From Flavobacteriales bacterium UBA2619 (GTDB lineage Bacteria; Bacteroidota; Bacteroidia; Flavobacteriales_D; Sanyastnellaceae), in assembly GCA_002339135.1 (NCBI GenBank), contig DDJR01000095.1, forward strand, positions 837-16,498: a DNA stretch of 15,662 bases, written 5' to 3'. Shown one piece after another: positions 7,126-15,139 of this stretch; the stretch's first letter is position 1; every line of letters starts with the position of its first letter. The translations under genes were made by a program, and so were the position numbers. A model generated the notes under the pieces. The model had not been told where the DNA came from. It made no database searches and worked only from the letters and a program-made list of their open reading frames with translations.

Positions 7126-8565
7126 ATGAAGAAAATCATTTCCACTTTCTCCGCCATTTCACTTCTTCTGGGAGTTGCCTTCACATGGAACAAATGCTCG
7201 GTGAGTAATTTTCAGGAAACCAAGGCTACGGTTCTTCAAGAAAAAATGGGGGAAGCAGAAAAATACTACGGAAACTACTGTGCTTCTTGTCATGGAACAC
7301 AAGTGAAGGATTTTGTGGATAGAGAAAAATGGGTGTATGGAAGTGCGAGAATGGAGCTGTTCAATGTGGTGAAAAATGGTGCAGAAGAAGATGGGATGCC
7401 CGCCTATGGAGAGGTGATTTCAGATAAAAAAGTGTATGCGTTGGTCGATTATATTTTAGCGGCCATAGAGGATAAGAAATCTGAGGTTTTTAACAGTGGA
7501 GACAATCCAGATGTCGTTTTTGAGTCTGCAGGAATGCAGTTGAAACTAGAATTGGTGGCAGAAAATGCGGCTTCGCCTTGGGCCATTACACAAAGTAAAG
7601 CAGGGCGATTGTTTTATACAGATAAATCGGGAAAGTTGTTCTCTAAAAAAGACACTGTCATTCAGGAAATTACGGGATTGCCATCTGTAAAATTTAAAGG
7701 TCAAGGTGGGCTGATGGATGTCATCTTGCATCCCGATTTCGAGAACAACCAGCGCGTGTACCTTTCTTATTCTAAGTTCAAACCCAGTGATGAGAGATAC
7801 GCTACGACAGCTGTTTTTTCTGGAGTGTTAGAAAGCAATGAGCTTGTCAATGGAAAAGATATTTTTGTTGCAGAACCCTATGTGAATACAAATCACCACT
7901 ATGGAAGTCGTATGGTATTTGACAACGGTGGCTTTTTATTTGTATCAGTAGGAGAGCGTGGGAGACGGGACGATTACCCTCAATTTTTAGACAATGATTT
8001 GGGAAAAATTCATCGTTTAAACGATGACGGAACCGTGCCCAATGACAATCCGTTTACCAACACTCCGGGTGCTAGAAAATCCATTTATTCCTATGGACAC
8101 AGAAACCCACAAGGCTTGTGCTACGACCCTGTATCAGATAAACTCTATGACAACGAACATGGCCCCAAAGGTGGTGATGAAGTGAACCTTGTTGAAGCCG
8201 GGAACAATTATGGTTGGCCCATCATTACGTATGGGATTAATTATATCGGTACGAAGATTACAGATTTAACACACCAAGACGGCATGGAGCAGCCGATTCG
8301 TTATTGGGTCCCCTCTATTGCTACATGTGGAATGGCATTTGTGACGAGTGACAAATATCCAGGTTGGAAAGGGAATGTCTTATCCGGCTCTTTAAAATAC
8401 AATTATCTCCACAGAGATGTTTTTGATGAAAACGACCAACTGGTGCAAGAAGAAAAACTCTTCCCAGATATTGGAAGAATGCGAAGCATCGAGCAGTGTG
8501 CAGATGGTTATATCTACTTCGGTGTGGAAGAGCCTGGAAGAATTTATCGGATTGTTCCGCTGTAG
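7126..8565 (+). CDS. Cytochrome c / PQQ-dependent aldose sugar dehydrogenase fusion
   Basis: 479 residues from ATG 7126, chosen because MKKIISTFSAISLLLG starts a proper export signal; an upstream ATG at 7093 would put 11 extra residues in front. C24 lies in the leader (WNKC) and might be a lipidation site, though the lipobox is poor. Residues about 40-117 are a class I cytochrome c: heme motif CASCH (C52, C55, H56) and distal ligand M91 in DGMPAYGE. Residues about 138-479 are a glucose/sorbosone dehydrogenase beta-propeller with the usual landmarks: GQGGLMDVILHPDF, NHHYGSRMVF with the likely catalytic His at 257/258, GKIHRLNDDGTVPNDNPF, GHRNPQG, EHGPKGGDEVN and a terminal GRIYRI strand. The enzyme should oxidise sugars or related alcohols with PQQ outside the inner membrane and pass electrons to its own heme. 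No PQQ synthesis gene is seen here. Confidence 0.9.
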   Translation: MKKIISTFSAISLLLGVAFTWNKCSVSNFQETKATVLQEKMGEAEKYYGNYCASCHGTQVKDFVDREKWVYGSARMELFNVVKNGAEEDGMPAYGEVISDKKVYALVDYILAAIEDKKSEVFNSGDNPDVVFESAGMQLKLELVAENAASPWAITQSKAGRLFYTDKSGKLFSKKDTVIQEITGLPSVKFKGQGGLMDVILHPDFENNQRVYLSYSKFKPSDERYATTAVFSGVLESNELVNGKDIFVAEPYVNTNHHYGSRMVFDNGGFLFVSVGERGRRDDYPQFLDNDLGKIHRLNDDGTVPNDNPFTNTPGARKSIYSYGHRNPQGLCYDPVSDKLYDNEHGPKGGDEVNLVEAGNNYGWPIITYGINYIGTKITDLTHQDGMEQPIRYWVPSIATCGMAFVTSDKYPGWKGNVLSGSLKYNYLHRDVFDENDQLVQEEKLFPDIGRMRSIEQCADGYIYFGVEEPGRIYRIVPL

Positions 8566-8595
8566 GGTTTATTCCTGAAATATATCGATAAGCCT

Positions 8596-11454
8596 TTATT
8601 CACAAGTGCTGCTAAATGCTCCCAGGATGAGTAAGAGGTCATCGACGGTCACATTGCCATCTTGATTTACATCATACTCACAAGAGAAGCCACATCCAAA
8701 TTCACTTAAAACAAGCAGCAAGTCATAGACCGTAACCACACCATCGTTGCTTGTGTCCTCTGGGCACAGAGGGTCACAAATTCCATTCACATTCTCATCT
8801 TGTATTGAACTAGTCAGGCAGCACAAGCTGGGGGTAAGGTTTTCTAATGGTTGTCCATTCTGGAAATACAGTTCTACGATGTCTTGCAGTGTGGAGATCC
8901 TTTCTTGTGCTTCCGCCTCACCGTAGGTGAGAGATTTCTGGTAGTGCCAGCCTACGCCATAATCTGAGTTCGAATTGGGTCCAGAAGAATATAAATCGGG
9001 ATATACGAAAAGAGCATACTCCACAAAGGCTGCATTGTCCTCCGGAATCAGATTGAAGTATTCTTGAAGTCGATTGTAGACGGTCAGAGAAGCTGAGAGT
9101 TCATTTTCATCGAGCGCATTTTGCAATCCCAAAGCATCTTGGGGTAGAATTCCGAAAACTTGAAACAAAGGCCGAAGATCTTCTGAAGCGGCAATCGACA
9201 TTCTTAGAATTCGGCTATCGATGTCTTGGTTGTTGATGCCTTGGTCGTTGCCATTTTCAAAATCAGCAAACTCTCCCTCCCAAAAATTCTTGTGAGGACA
9301 CCAACCAAATAGATCTACGATTTCAAAGTAATGGGCATACCCCCTGTGTTGGTATCTCACCTCGTTCGTGGTAGAGTTGGAGATGTCTCTTTCCGCTCCG
9401 AAACTGTTGGACATTAATCTGTGGGTTGCGGAATGGTCAATGTCAAAGGTGTTGGGAACAAAGCTATGTTTGACAGCCTCATTTAAATCTTCACCCAACC
9501 CAAAATTCATTGCGATGATGTATAAAAAGTTGACCAAAGCTTCTCCTTCACCTGGGAATTTAGAGATTCTAAAGGCGTGTCCATATTCATGGAAGTTGAC
9601 TTCATCGTTGTGTCCTGGCCCGTCAATAAAATAGACTGATCCAGGGACATTGTTGTAATTGACAGGTGTGTTGGACATCGGATATCCTATGGAATATGCG
9701 CCTCCTCTAATGAGGACATCTGCGATCATGTAAACATCATGTTTTTCTGGAACAATCTGTCTCCCTAAAATGGTATTGATGCCCTGCAAAGCCACATCCC
9801 AATCTTGCAACGTCTGCATGAGGTCATATTGGCCAGCCACGATTGAATGCTTGGGAATGGTGTACATGATGTTGTCTGTCTCAAAGACAGCCCACGGTCC
9901 AGGTTTGTTCATCTCTGCACTGAAATCAGTGGTTTCGTGAAATGATTTTAAGGAGAAAAAAGGTGCTTCTACAGCATTGGTGACACTGACTTCAACAATT
10001 CCTTGTGTAGCGCCGTAAGGCACAAGTATTGAGATGGCACCTCCCAAGGGGTTGAACACCTTGACAGTTGTAGAGTCGATCGCAAACTTCTTAGTGATGC
10101 GGTCTAACCTCTTGAATGTGTTTTTATTTGTGAGATCCCACTCGTGTGCACCCACTCTGATGGAATAGTCTTGGCCTACCAGGCTACTTGGAACGGTTAC
10201 TTTTGCTACGCTTCCAGGAGCTAAATAAAGACCTGTAGGTCGAAAGGCATGTTCTGTTCCATCTCCATTGATGTTGTAGGAAGGATTGATGCCCACGGGG
10301 TCCTCAAAATTAGCCCTAATGTTGACAGAATTGCTGGCTGTAGCGTCAGAAGGAGGGGCGATGTATCCAGGAAAACTGTTGCAAGAATTAAAAACAACTC
10401 CCTCGATATACTCTGGATATTCTGAGTGTATCTCTGGTGTAAACACAAAGTCGAACAGGCCTTGTTGTAGGGCTACCATGGCTCTTTCTAAGTTAAGCTC
10501 TGGAGACGTGAGAGGATCTTTCGAAAAGCCATTTTGGGTGTTGGGTGTTGTAAACAGTGCGCCTATTTGTGTATCGTAATCTGATACGACACTTTGTGCG
10601 AGAGAGATGATCATTTCGCTGTCAGGGAGCCACTCAGAATAGATGTACAAAATGTTTGTAAGTTGGTTAAGCTCAGGTGGTGTCAGCGTAAAATCTCCGT
10701 TGATGTGGCCCTGCAATTCATTCAAAGCGTTGATTAAAATTCCACTGTTAAATGGAATGGCCTTCACCCAAACTCTGTGGGTGGTACTGTGCTCGTAAAG
10801 TATGAGGCTTTCATCTTCATTTCTGACATCGTCGACATTCCATCGTCCTCCACTATTTACTTCCCATGAATGCGCATTGAATTGCCAAAAAGGACCACTT
10901 GTAAACACGTTGTTTCCACCATTGCTTGATGTCCCCGTGGTCGCTGCGTCAGGCAGGTTGGCTGTATGGTCACTCCTGTGAATATTCTGATAAGAGATTT
11001 CGGGTGTAAAAGGTGCCTCAGAATCCGATTGGAACCTTCCCAAAACAGGGCTTTCAAAATGGATTTTTCTGTTGTGATGCGAAGTCTCAGCTTCCCACCG
11101 AAGCCACAGTTGATCGTCGGGGATACTTGCCGCAAAGGTCTGTGATCCATGTCCCCATTTGCTCGGATTTCCACTTAAATCAGCTCCCAAAGGGCTGGCA
11201 TCAAATGTGGGCAAGTTGTTGCCCGGCTGGATAACATTTAAACCAGGATTCGTTCCGGCTCCATGTTGATATTGCATCCACAGCATCCAACCTTCACCGT
11301 CCACATATGCTTGGAAATCCCCATCGTCAAAGTTGAAAGAGTAGGTGCCTTCTGGAAGACCTTGAACATCTGCAAGGTTGGTTATTTGTCCCGTGAAGTA
11401 AAACGGAAGAAAAAAGAAAGACAGTAAAAGTGTAACGTTTAATCTACTTTTCAT
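8596..11454 (-). CDS. Exported M60-family (enhancin/SslE-type) metallopeptidase with fibrinogen-like and dockerin-like domains
   Basis: 952 residues from ATG 11454; the frame stays open to 11535, but the signal peptide MKSRLNVTLLLSFFFLPFYFTG begins here. Domains in order: about 24-240, fibrinogen C-like, with DGEGWMLWMQYQHGAGTNP and SHHNRKIHF; about 370-540, the beta-rich part that precedes M60 domains (TGLYLAPGSVAKVTVP, NPLGGAISILVPYG); about 540-720, the catalytic domain with zinc motif H622EYGH626 and third ligand probably E638 in GEGEALVN; and about 880-952, a Cys-rich linker (DENVNGICD) and two dockerin-type loops ending in Cys. M60 enzymes cleave mucin-like glycoproteins, and fibrinogen-like domains often bind acetylated sugars, so an O-glycoprotein target is likely but inferred. 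There is no T9SS tail. It converges on the dehydrogenase gene with only 30 bp between. Confidence 0.88.
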   Translation of the reverse strand: MKSRLNVTLLLSFFFLPFYFTGQITNLADVQGLPEGTYSFNFDDGDFQAYVDGEGWMLWMQYQHGAGTNPGLNVIQPGNNLPTFDASPLGADLSGNPSKWGHGSQTFAASIPDDQLWLRWEAETSHHNRKIHFESPVLGRFQSDSEAPFTPEISYQNIHRSDHTANLPDAATTGTSSNGGNNVFTSGPFWQFNAHSWEVNSGGRWNVDDVRNEDESLILYEHSTTHRVWVKAIPFNSGILINALNELQGHINGDFTLTPPELNQLTNILYIYSEWLPDSEMIISLAQSVVSDYDTQIGALFTTPNTQNGFSKDPLTSPELNLERAMVALQQGLFDFVFTPEIHSEYPEYIEGVVFNSCNSFPGYIAPPSDATASNSVNIRANFEDPVGINPSYNINGDGTEHAFRPTGLYLAPGSVAKVTVPSSLVGQDYSIRVGAHEWDLTNKNTFKRLDRITKKFAIDSTTVKVFNPLGGAISILVPYGATQGIVEVSVTNAVEAPFFSLKSFHETTDFSAEMNKPGPWAVFETDNIMYTIPKHSIVAGQYDLMQTLQDWDVALQGINTILGRQIVPEKHDVYMIADVLIRGGAYSIGYPMSNTPVNYNNVPGSVYFIDGPGHNDEVNFHEYGHAFRISKFPGEGEALVNFLYIIAMNFGLGEDLNEAVKHSFVPNTFDIDHSATHRLMSNSFGAERDISNSTTNEVRYQHRGYAHYFEIVDLFGWCPHKNFWEGEFADFENGNDQGINNQDIDSRILRMSIAASEDLRPLFQVFGILPQDALGLQNALDENELSASLTVYNRLQEYFNLIPEDNAAFVEYALFVYPDLYSSGPNSNSDYGVGWHYQKSLTYGEAEAQERISTLQDIVELYFQNGQPLENLTPSLCCLTSSIQDENVNGICDPLCPEDTSNDGVVTVYDLLLVLSEFGCGFSCEYDVNQDGNVTVDDLLLILGAFSSTCE

Positions 11455-11478
11455 CAGATTGAGTAAAGTTGTGTCTAA

Positions 11479-11486
11479 CAAATGTA
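11479..11486 (-). promoter_or_regulatory. Candidate -7 promoter element for the M60 peptidase gene
   Basis: The minus strand reads TACATTTG, a full match to the Bacteroidota -7 consensus TAnnTTTG, 24 bp before the ATG at 11454. That would give a leader of about 20 nt. No TTG stands at the usual -33 distance, and the match could arise by chance in A+T-rich DNA. Confidence 0.3.
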
Positions 11487-11613
11487 TTTCATAAAATCTA
11501 TCATCGCTTTTTTGTAGACAGAATTCCATTTTCAAGGTTAAAAAAAAGATTCATACACTGGGGGCACAGATGGTTTTATTCAGCCCATGCTGTACAGATG
11601 AATATGTTGCGAT

Positions 11614-11621
11614 TACCTTTG
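11614..11621 (+). promoter_or_regulatory. Candidate -7 promoter element for the photolyase operon
   Basis: TACCTTTG fully matches TAnnTTTG and lies 40 bp before the ATG of the first gene of the light-associated operon. No TTG is found at the expected -33 distance, as for many activator- or alternative-sigma-dependent promoters. No palindromic operator for a light-responsive regulator was recognised nearby. Confidence 0.3.
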
Positions 11622-11661
11622 TTTAAGGACTTAAGCAATTTTATTTTTTGAAGACTAAACA

Positions 11662-11895
11662 ATGAAATTCCCTCTTCTTTTTTTCTGTTTTCTCTTGGTC
11701 CTTTTTCATCTTTCTGCTTGTGGTTTTTCTGATTCTTCTTTTTATTTGGATATAAACTGTGTTAACGTTAAAGTAAAAAGGGGTGTTGAATCTTTTTTCG
11801 ATTTATCTTTGGAGACTGGCAAAAAGAATTTACAATTCCATTCTGACTGTAGAATGAATCTCAAACATTGTTTTAAATTGAAATCCAACAGGTAA
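11662..11895 (+). CDS. Small putative lipoprotein, first gene of the photolyase operon
   Basis: 77 residues. Residues 1-20, MKFPLLFFCFLLVLFHLSAC, form a good lipoprotein signal with lipobox LSAC and C20 as the lipidated residue. The remaining 57 residues contain C33, C63 and C69 and a basic end; I recognise no family. It ends 6 bp before the next gene and follows a -7 promoter match, which supports a real gene. The main doubt is its small size and T-rich sequence: poly-T DNA gives hydrophobic leaders by chance. If real, it is likely exported and anchored in the envelope, unlike the soluble proteins encoded downstream. Confidence 0.5.
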   Translation: MKFPLLFFCFLLVLFHLSACGFSDSSFYLDINCVNVKVKRGVESFFDLSLETGKKNLQFHSDCRMNLKHCFKLKSNR

Positions 11896-11901
11896 CGTTC
11901 A

Positions 11902-12189
11902 ATGGCTGATCCGAAAGTGCTTACAGAAAGAGAACATGATCGAATTGTAGAAATGGCTTGGGAAGATAGAACTCCCTTTGAGGCTATTTTGTTTCAATTT
12001 GGATATCCAGAAAATGAAGTCATTAAGCTCATGCGAAGTACGCTTAAGGAGTCGAGCTTTAAGCGTTGGCGTAAACGTGTGAACAGTGGGGTCAGTCAAA
12101 AACATTTAAACAAAAGAAATTCTGAGATTACTCGTTTTAAATGTTCTCGTCAAAGGACCATTTCAGGAAATAAAATCAGCAAACGCTAA
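11902..12189 (+). CDS. TIGR03643/DUF2805-family protein
   Basis: 95 residues. Residues 8-62 carry the family signature almost unbroken: LTEREHDRIVEMAWEDRTPF, FEAILFQFGYPENEV, then IKLMRSTLKESSFKRWRKRV. The helical, basic layout with a FGYPENEVIKLMR segment looks like a helix-turn-helix, so nucleic-acid binding is plausible, but the family has no established function that I know of. The tail from residue 63 is strongly basic and poorly conserved. It begins 6 bp after the small lipoprotein gene and is followed 64 bp later by the DUF2256 gene. To my knowledge these small families recur beside cryptochrome/photolyase genes in bacteria, which suggests a shared light or DNA-repair role (inference). 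Confidence 0.85.
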   Translation: MADPKVLTEREHDRIVEMAWEDRTPFEAILFQFGYPENEVIKLMRSTLKESSFKRWRKRVNSGVSQKHLNKRNSEITRFKCSRQRTISGNKISKR

Positions 12190-12253
12190 ATTCGAAGTAA
12201 ATGAAACATTGAGGTGTAAGTCCATTGTCTCAAATACATCTTCATGCGAGGTG

Positions 12254-12382
12254 ATGAAAAAAGAAAACTTGCCTCAAAAAAAATGTCCTGTGTGCAGCCT
12301 GCCTTTTACATGGCGTAAAAAATGGGCGAAGAATTGGGATGAAGTAAAATATTGTAGCGAACGATGTAGAAGAGTCAAATGA
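12254..12382 (+). CDS. DUF2256-family Cys4 zinc-ribbon-like protein
   Basis: 42 residues, easily missed because of its size. It has the complete DUF2256 pattern: CPVC (C11, C14), then PFTWRKKWAKNW, then YCSERCRR (C34, C38), giving four cysteines suited to bind one zinc. Function is unknown. Its stop codon TGA (12380-12382) overlaps the ATG of the photolyase-family gene (12379-12381) as ATGA, a sign of translational coupling. In my recollection DUF2256 genes commonly sit next to cryptochrome/photolyase genes, so a helper or partner role is a reasonable but untested idea. The start at 12254 is the only one that gives the family's N-terminus. An overlapping frame from ATG 12244 runs to a nearby stop and is rejected. 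Confidence 0.88.
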   Translation: MKKENLPQKKCPVCSLPFTWRKKWAKNWDEVKYCSERCRRVK

Positions 12383-13869
12383 AACAAGTAAACATTTTAT
12401 TCCCGAATCAGTTGTTTCAAGAATCTCCACTTTTTGAAAACAAAGCTCCGTGGTATCTTGTAGAAGAATTTCTGTTCTTTAAACAATATCCTTTTCACAA
12501 GCAGAAAATCGCATTTCACAGAGCCACGATGAAGCGTTATGCAGATTTTCTTCAAAATGAGAAAAACCTGGAGGTGCACTATGTTGAATCTACCGACGAA
12601 ATTTCTGACATTAGATTGCTTGTTCCTGACTTGAAACTTCAAGGTGTTGAAAGCGTACACTTTATCGACCCCGTCGACAATTGGCTTCAAAAAAGACTTG
12701 ATCAAAGTTTACTTAAATCTGAAATTCAAGGCACGCAGTATGATTCACCGATGTTTTTGAATTCTAAAGAAGACCTTGCTGTCTTTTTCAGAAGAGACAA
12801 AAAGAAATACCACCAAACCACTTTTTACACCGAACAACGTAAAAAGCGCAACATCTTAATGGACTCGGACGGAAAGCCCATGGGAGGGAAGTGGACCTTC
12901 GATACGGAGAACAGAAAGAAATATCCGGCAAAAAAGATCCCCCCCTCGATTCATTTCCCCGAGACCGACTCTTATTACGAGGAAGCGAAATCCTATGTCC
13001 ATACAAATTTCTCAAACCATCTAGGTGATCTCACAGGGTATTCACTGTATCCCACCAGTTTTTCTGAGACGAGAAATTGGCTCAATCAATTTTTCGAGCA
13101 GCGATTTTCTGAGTTTGGTGTCTATGAAGATGCCATTGTTGCAGAAAACTCTATTTTAAATCACAGTGTTTTAACCCCCATGCTTAACGTGGGGTTAATC
13201 ACTCCCAAAGAGGTTGTAGATGGTTGCTTGCGCTATGCAGAAATCAATGCTGTCCCTCTGAACTCCACAGAAGGATTTGTGAGACAAATTGTTGGGTGGA
13301 GAGAATTTATCAGAGGTATTTACGAGAGCAGAGGGAGTGAAGAACGGACCACCAATTTTTGGAAATTTAACAAGAAAATCCCTGCTTCATTTTACGATGG
13401 GACCACAGGTATCCTTCCCATTGACCAAACGATTAGAAAAGTATTGCAAACAGGATACTGTAACCACATTGAACGCTTAATGATCTTGGGGAATTTCATG
13501 ATGTTGTGTGAATTCGATCCAGATGAAGTTTACCGTTGGTTTATGGAGCTTTTCGTGGATTCCTATGATTGGGTTATGGTGACGAACATCTATGGCATGA
13601 GCCAATTTTCTGATGGAGGTTTAATGGCTACCAAACCTTACATCAGCGGGAGTAACTATATCATGAAAATGAGCAACTATAAAAAGGGTGATTGGCAAGC
13701 TACTTGGGATGGTCTATTTTGGAGATTTATGGATACCCATCGCGGTTTCTTTTTGTCTAACCCCAGGTTAGGTATGCTCGTGCGGATGTTTGATAAAATG
13801 CCTGATGAGAAGCGACAACAGCATCTTGAGAATGGCGAACTTTATTTGAAGACACTTCAAGTCTCTTGA
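12379..13869 (+). CDS. Cryptochrome/photolyase-family protein (FeS-BCP / deoxyribodipyrimidine photolyase-related) without cluster cysteines
   Basis: 496 residues, full length for the bacterial (6-4) photolyase-related family. Residues 1-130 are the alpha/beta antenna-type domain (VNILFPNQLF, HFIDPVDNWLQKRL); residues 220-480 are the FAD-binding helical domain (LNVGLITPKEVV, GFVRQIVGWREFIRG, NIYGMSQFSDGGLMATKPY). The best known member, PhrB of Agrobacterium, repairs (6-4) photoproducts and holds a [4Fe-4S] cluster through C350, C438, C441 and C454. Here the whole protein has only C283, C361 and C377, none at those places: the C350 region reads GILPID and the rest reads YKKGDW with no Cys up to LFW. 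The active-site HH pair is N362-H363. It may repair DNA without a cluster or act as a photoreceptor. It overlaps the DUF2256 gene by four bases; the oxidoreductase follows after 19 bp. Confidence 0.92.
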   Translation: MKQVNILFPNQLFQESPLFENKAPWYLVEEFLFFKQYPFHKQKIAFHRATMKRYADFLQNEKNLEVHYVESTDEISDIRLLVPDLKLQGVESVHFIDPVDNWLQKRLDQSLLKSEIQGTQYDSPMFLNSKEDLAVFFRRDKKKYHQTTFYTEQRKKRNILMDSDGKPMGGKWTFDTENRKKYPAKKIPPSIHFPETDSYYEEAKSYVHTNFSNHLGDLTGYSLYPTSFSETRNWLNQFFEQRFSEFGVYEDAIVAENSILNHSVLTPMLNVGLITPKEVVDGCLRYAEINAVPLNSTEGFVRQIVGWREFIRGIYESRGSEERTTNFWKFNKKIPASFYDGTTGILPIDQTIRKVLQTGYCNHIERLMILGNFMMLCEFDPDEVYRWFMELFVDSYDWVMVTNIYGMSQFSDGGLMATKPYISGSNYIMKMSNYKKGDWQATWDGLFWRFMDTHRGFFLSNPRLGMLVRMFDKMPDEKRQQHLENGELYLKTLQVS

Positions 13870-13888
13870 TCAAGGCAAACAAATACCG

Positions 13889-15139
13889 ATGAACAAGACA
13901 GACGGAAAAATTTATATTGTGGGCGCAGGTGTAAGTGGACTTGTCGCTGCCAAAGTGTTAGAAGCTCATGGGTTTCGTTCTGTGGTGATAGAACGGACTG
14001 ACCGAGTCGGTGGAAGAGTGAAAACCGATGTTGTTGATGGCTTTCAATTGGATCATGGCTTTCAAGTGCTGCTAACGTCTTATCCGGAAGCGCAAAAACA
14101 CCTTGATTATAAGGCACTAGAATTACAGAAGATTTTACCGGGGGCGTCGATTTTTTTTAACAAGAAGCAAAAGATTATCGGCGACCCTTTGAAGTCCATT
14201 TCCTTTTTGTTTCCCACCCTGTTTTCTGGAATCGGTTTTTTTTCAGATAAACTTAGGATTTTACAACTCAATCAGATTTTAAAGAGAAAAAATCTGTCAG
14301 ATATTTTCTCCGATACAGAGAAGTCTACATTTTCATATTTGCAAGAGTTCGGGTTTTCAAATGAGATGATTAGAGACTTTTTTACGCCTTTTTTTGGAGG
14401 TATTTTTCTAGAATCTAAACTGGAAACTTCCAGTAGAATGTTTGAGTTTGTTTATAAAATGTTTGGTGACGGTGATGCTTCTTTGCCAAAATCGGGGATG
14501 GAGGCGATTCCAAAGCAATTGTATGAGAATCTGAATGACACCACATTTGCCTTCAACACGAATGTAGCATCCATTAAGGAAGGTGAAATCACACTAGAAG
14601 ACCAAACAAAATTACAGAGTCATGTTACGATTGTGGCCACAGATGCATGTGATTTGATGTCGAGTGAAAAACATCAGACTGTGGCTTGGAAATCTTGCAA
14701 GACATTGTATTTCGAAACGGACCACAGGGAGATTAGAGCGGCATTAATCGGTCTAATTCCTCAACCAGGGACACTCATCAACAATATTTTTTACCACACC
14801 AGTTTGGACACGGTTTCAAACACCAACAAAGACTTGTTGTCGGTAACTGTGATCGAATATCGAAATTTATCTGATGAAATGTTAATTTTAGGGGTGCAAG
14901 ACGAATTGCAAGAACACTGTGGAATTGTTTCTCCCAAGTTTATTAAGCTGTACTCAATCCCCAAGGCATTGCCGAAATTGCAGAATTTAAAATACGAATT
15001 GAATCCATCTGATATGTGCCTCACACCGGGTGTCTTTTTAGCTGGAGACACACTGTTAAATGGCTCCTTAAATGCCGCCATGGTTTCTGGTGAAAGAGCC
15101 GCTCATGCAGCGATCGAATTTTTAAACAAAAAAAAATAG
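13889..15139 (+). CDS. FAD-dependent oxidoreductase (amine oxidase / protoporphyrinogen oxidase-like)
   Basis: 416 residues. The N-terminus has a textbook FAD site: IYIVGAGVSGLVAAKVLE (G12, G14, G17), strand end VVIERTDRVGGRV, and DGFQLDHGFQVL. The C-terminus has the second FAD-contact segment VFLAGDTLLNGSLNAAM followed by SGERAA. The middle (FFTPFFGGIFLESKLETSSR, LPKSGMEAIPKQL) matches uncharacterised flavoproteins related to amine oxidases, protoporphyrinogen oxidase and carotenoid desaturases. Its substrate is unknown. It is cytoplasmic, with no signal peptide. It is the last gene of the photolyase operon, 19 bp after the photolyase-family gene, and its TAG stop shares its final G with the start of the terminator hairpin. 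Placement beside photolyase genes in light-responsive bacterial clusters is familiar to me, and a photo-oxidative-stress role is inferred. Confidence 0.88.
   Translation: MNKTDGKIYIVGAGVSGLVAAKVLEAHGFRSVVIERTDRVGGRVKTDVVDGFQLDHGFQVLLTSYPEAQKHLDYKALELQKILPGASIFFNKKQKIIGDPLKSISFLFPTLFSGIGFFSDKLRILQLNQILKRKNLSDIFSDTEKSTFSYLQEFGFSNEMIRDFFTPFFGGIFLESKLETSSRMFEFVYKMFGDGDASLPKSGMEAIPKQLYENLNDTTFAFNTNVASIKEGEITLEDQTKLQSHVTIVATDACDLMSSEKHQTVAWKSCKTLYFETDHREIRAALIGLIPQPGTLINNIFYHTSLDTVSNTNKDLLSVTVIEYRNLSDEMLILGVQDELQEHCGIVSPKFIKLYSIPKALPKLQNLKYELNPSDMCLTPGVFLAGDTLLNGSLNAAMVSGERAAHAAIEFLNKKK

Noticed and set aside
12244..12318. Short frame starting ATGCGAGGTGATG ahead of the photolyase-family gene
   Set aside because: It is out of frame with the DUF2256 Cys4 motif, which is the real gene there, and soon reaches a stop.
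13171..13198. Inverted repeat TTAACCCC / GGGGTTAA with a 12-base loop
   Set aside because: It lies inside the conserved coding part of the photolyase-family gene (VLTPMLNVGLI) and no T-run follows; the protein sequence explains it.
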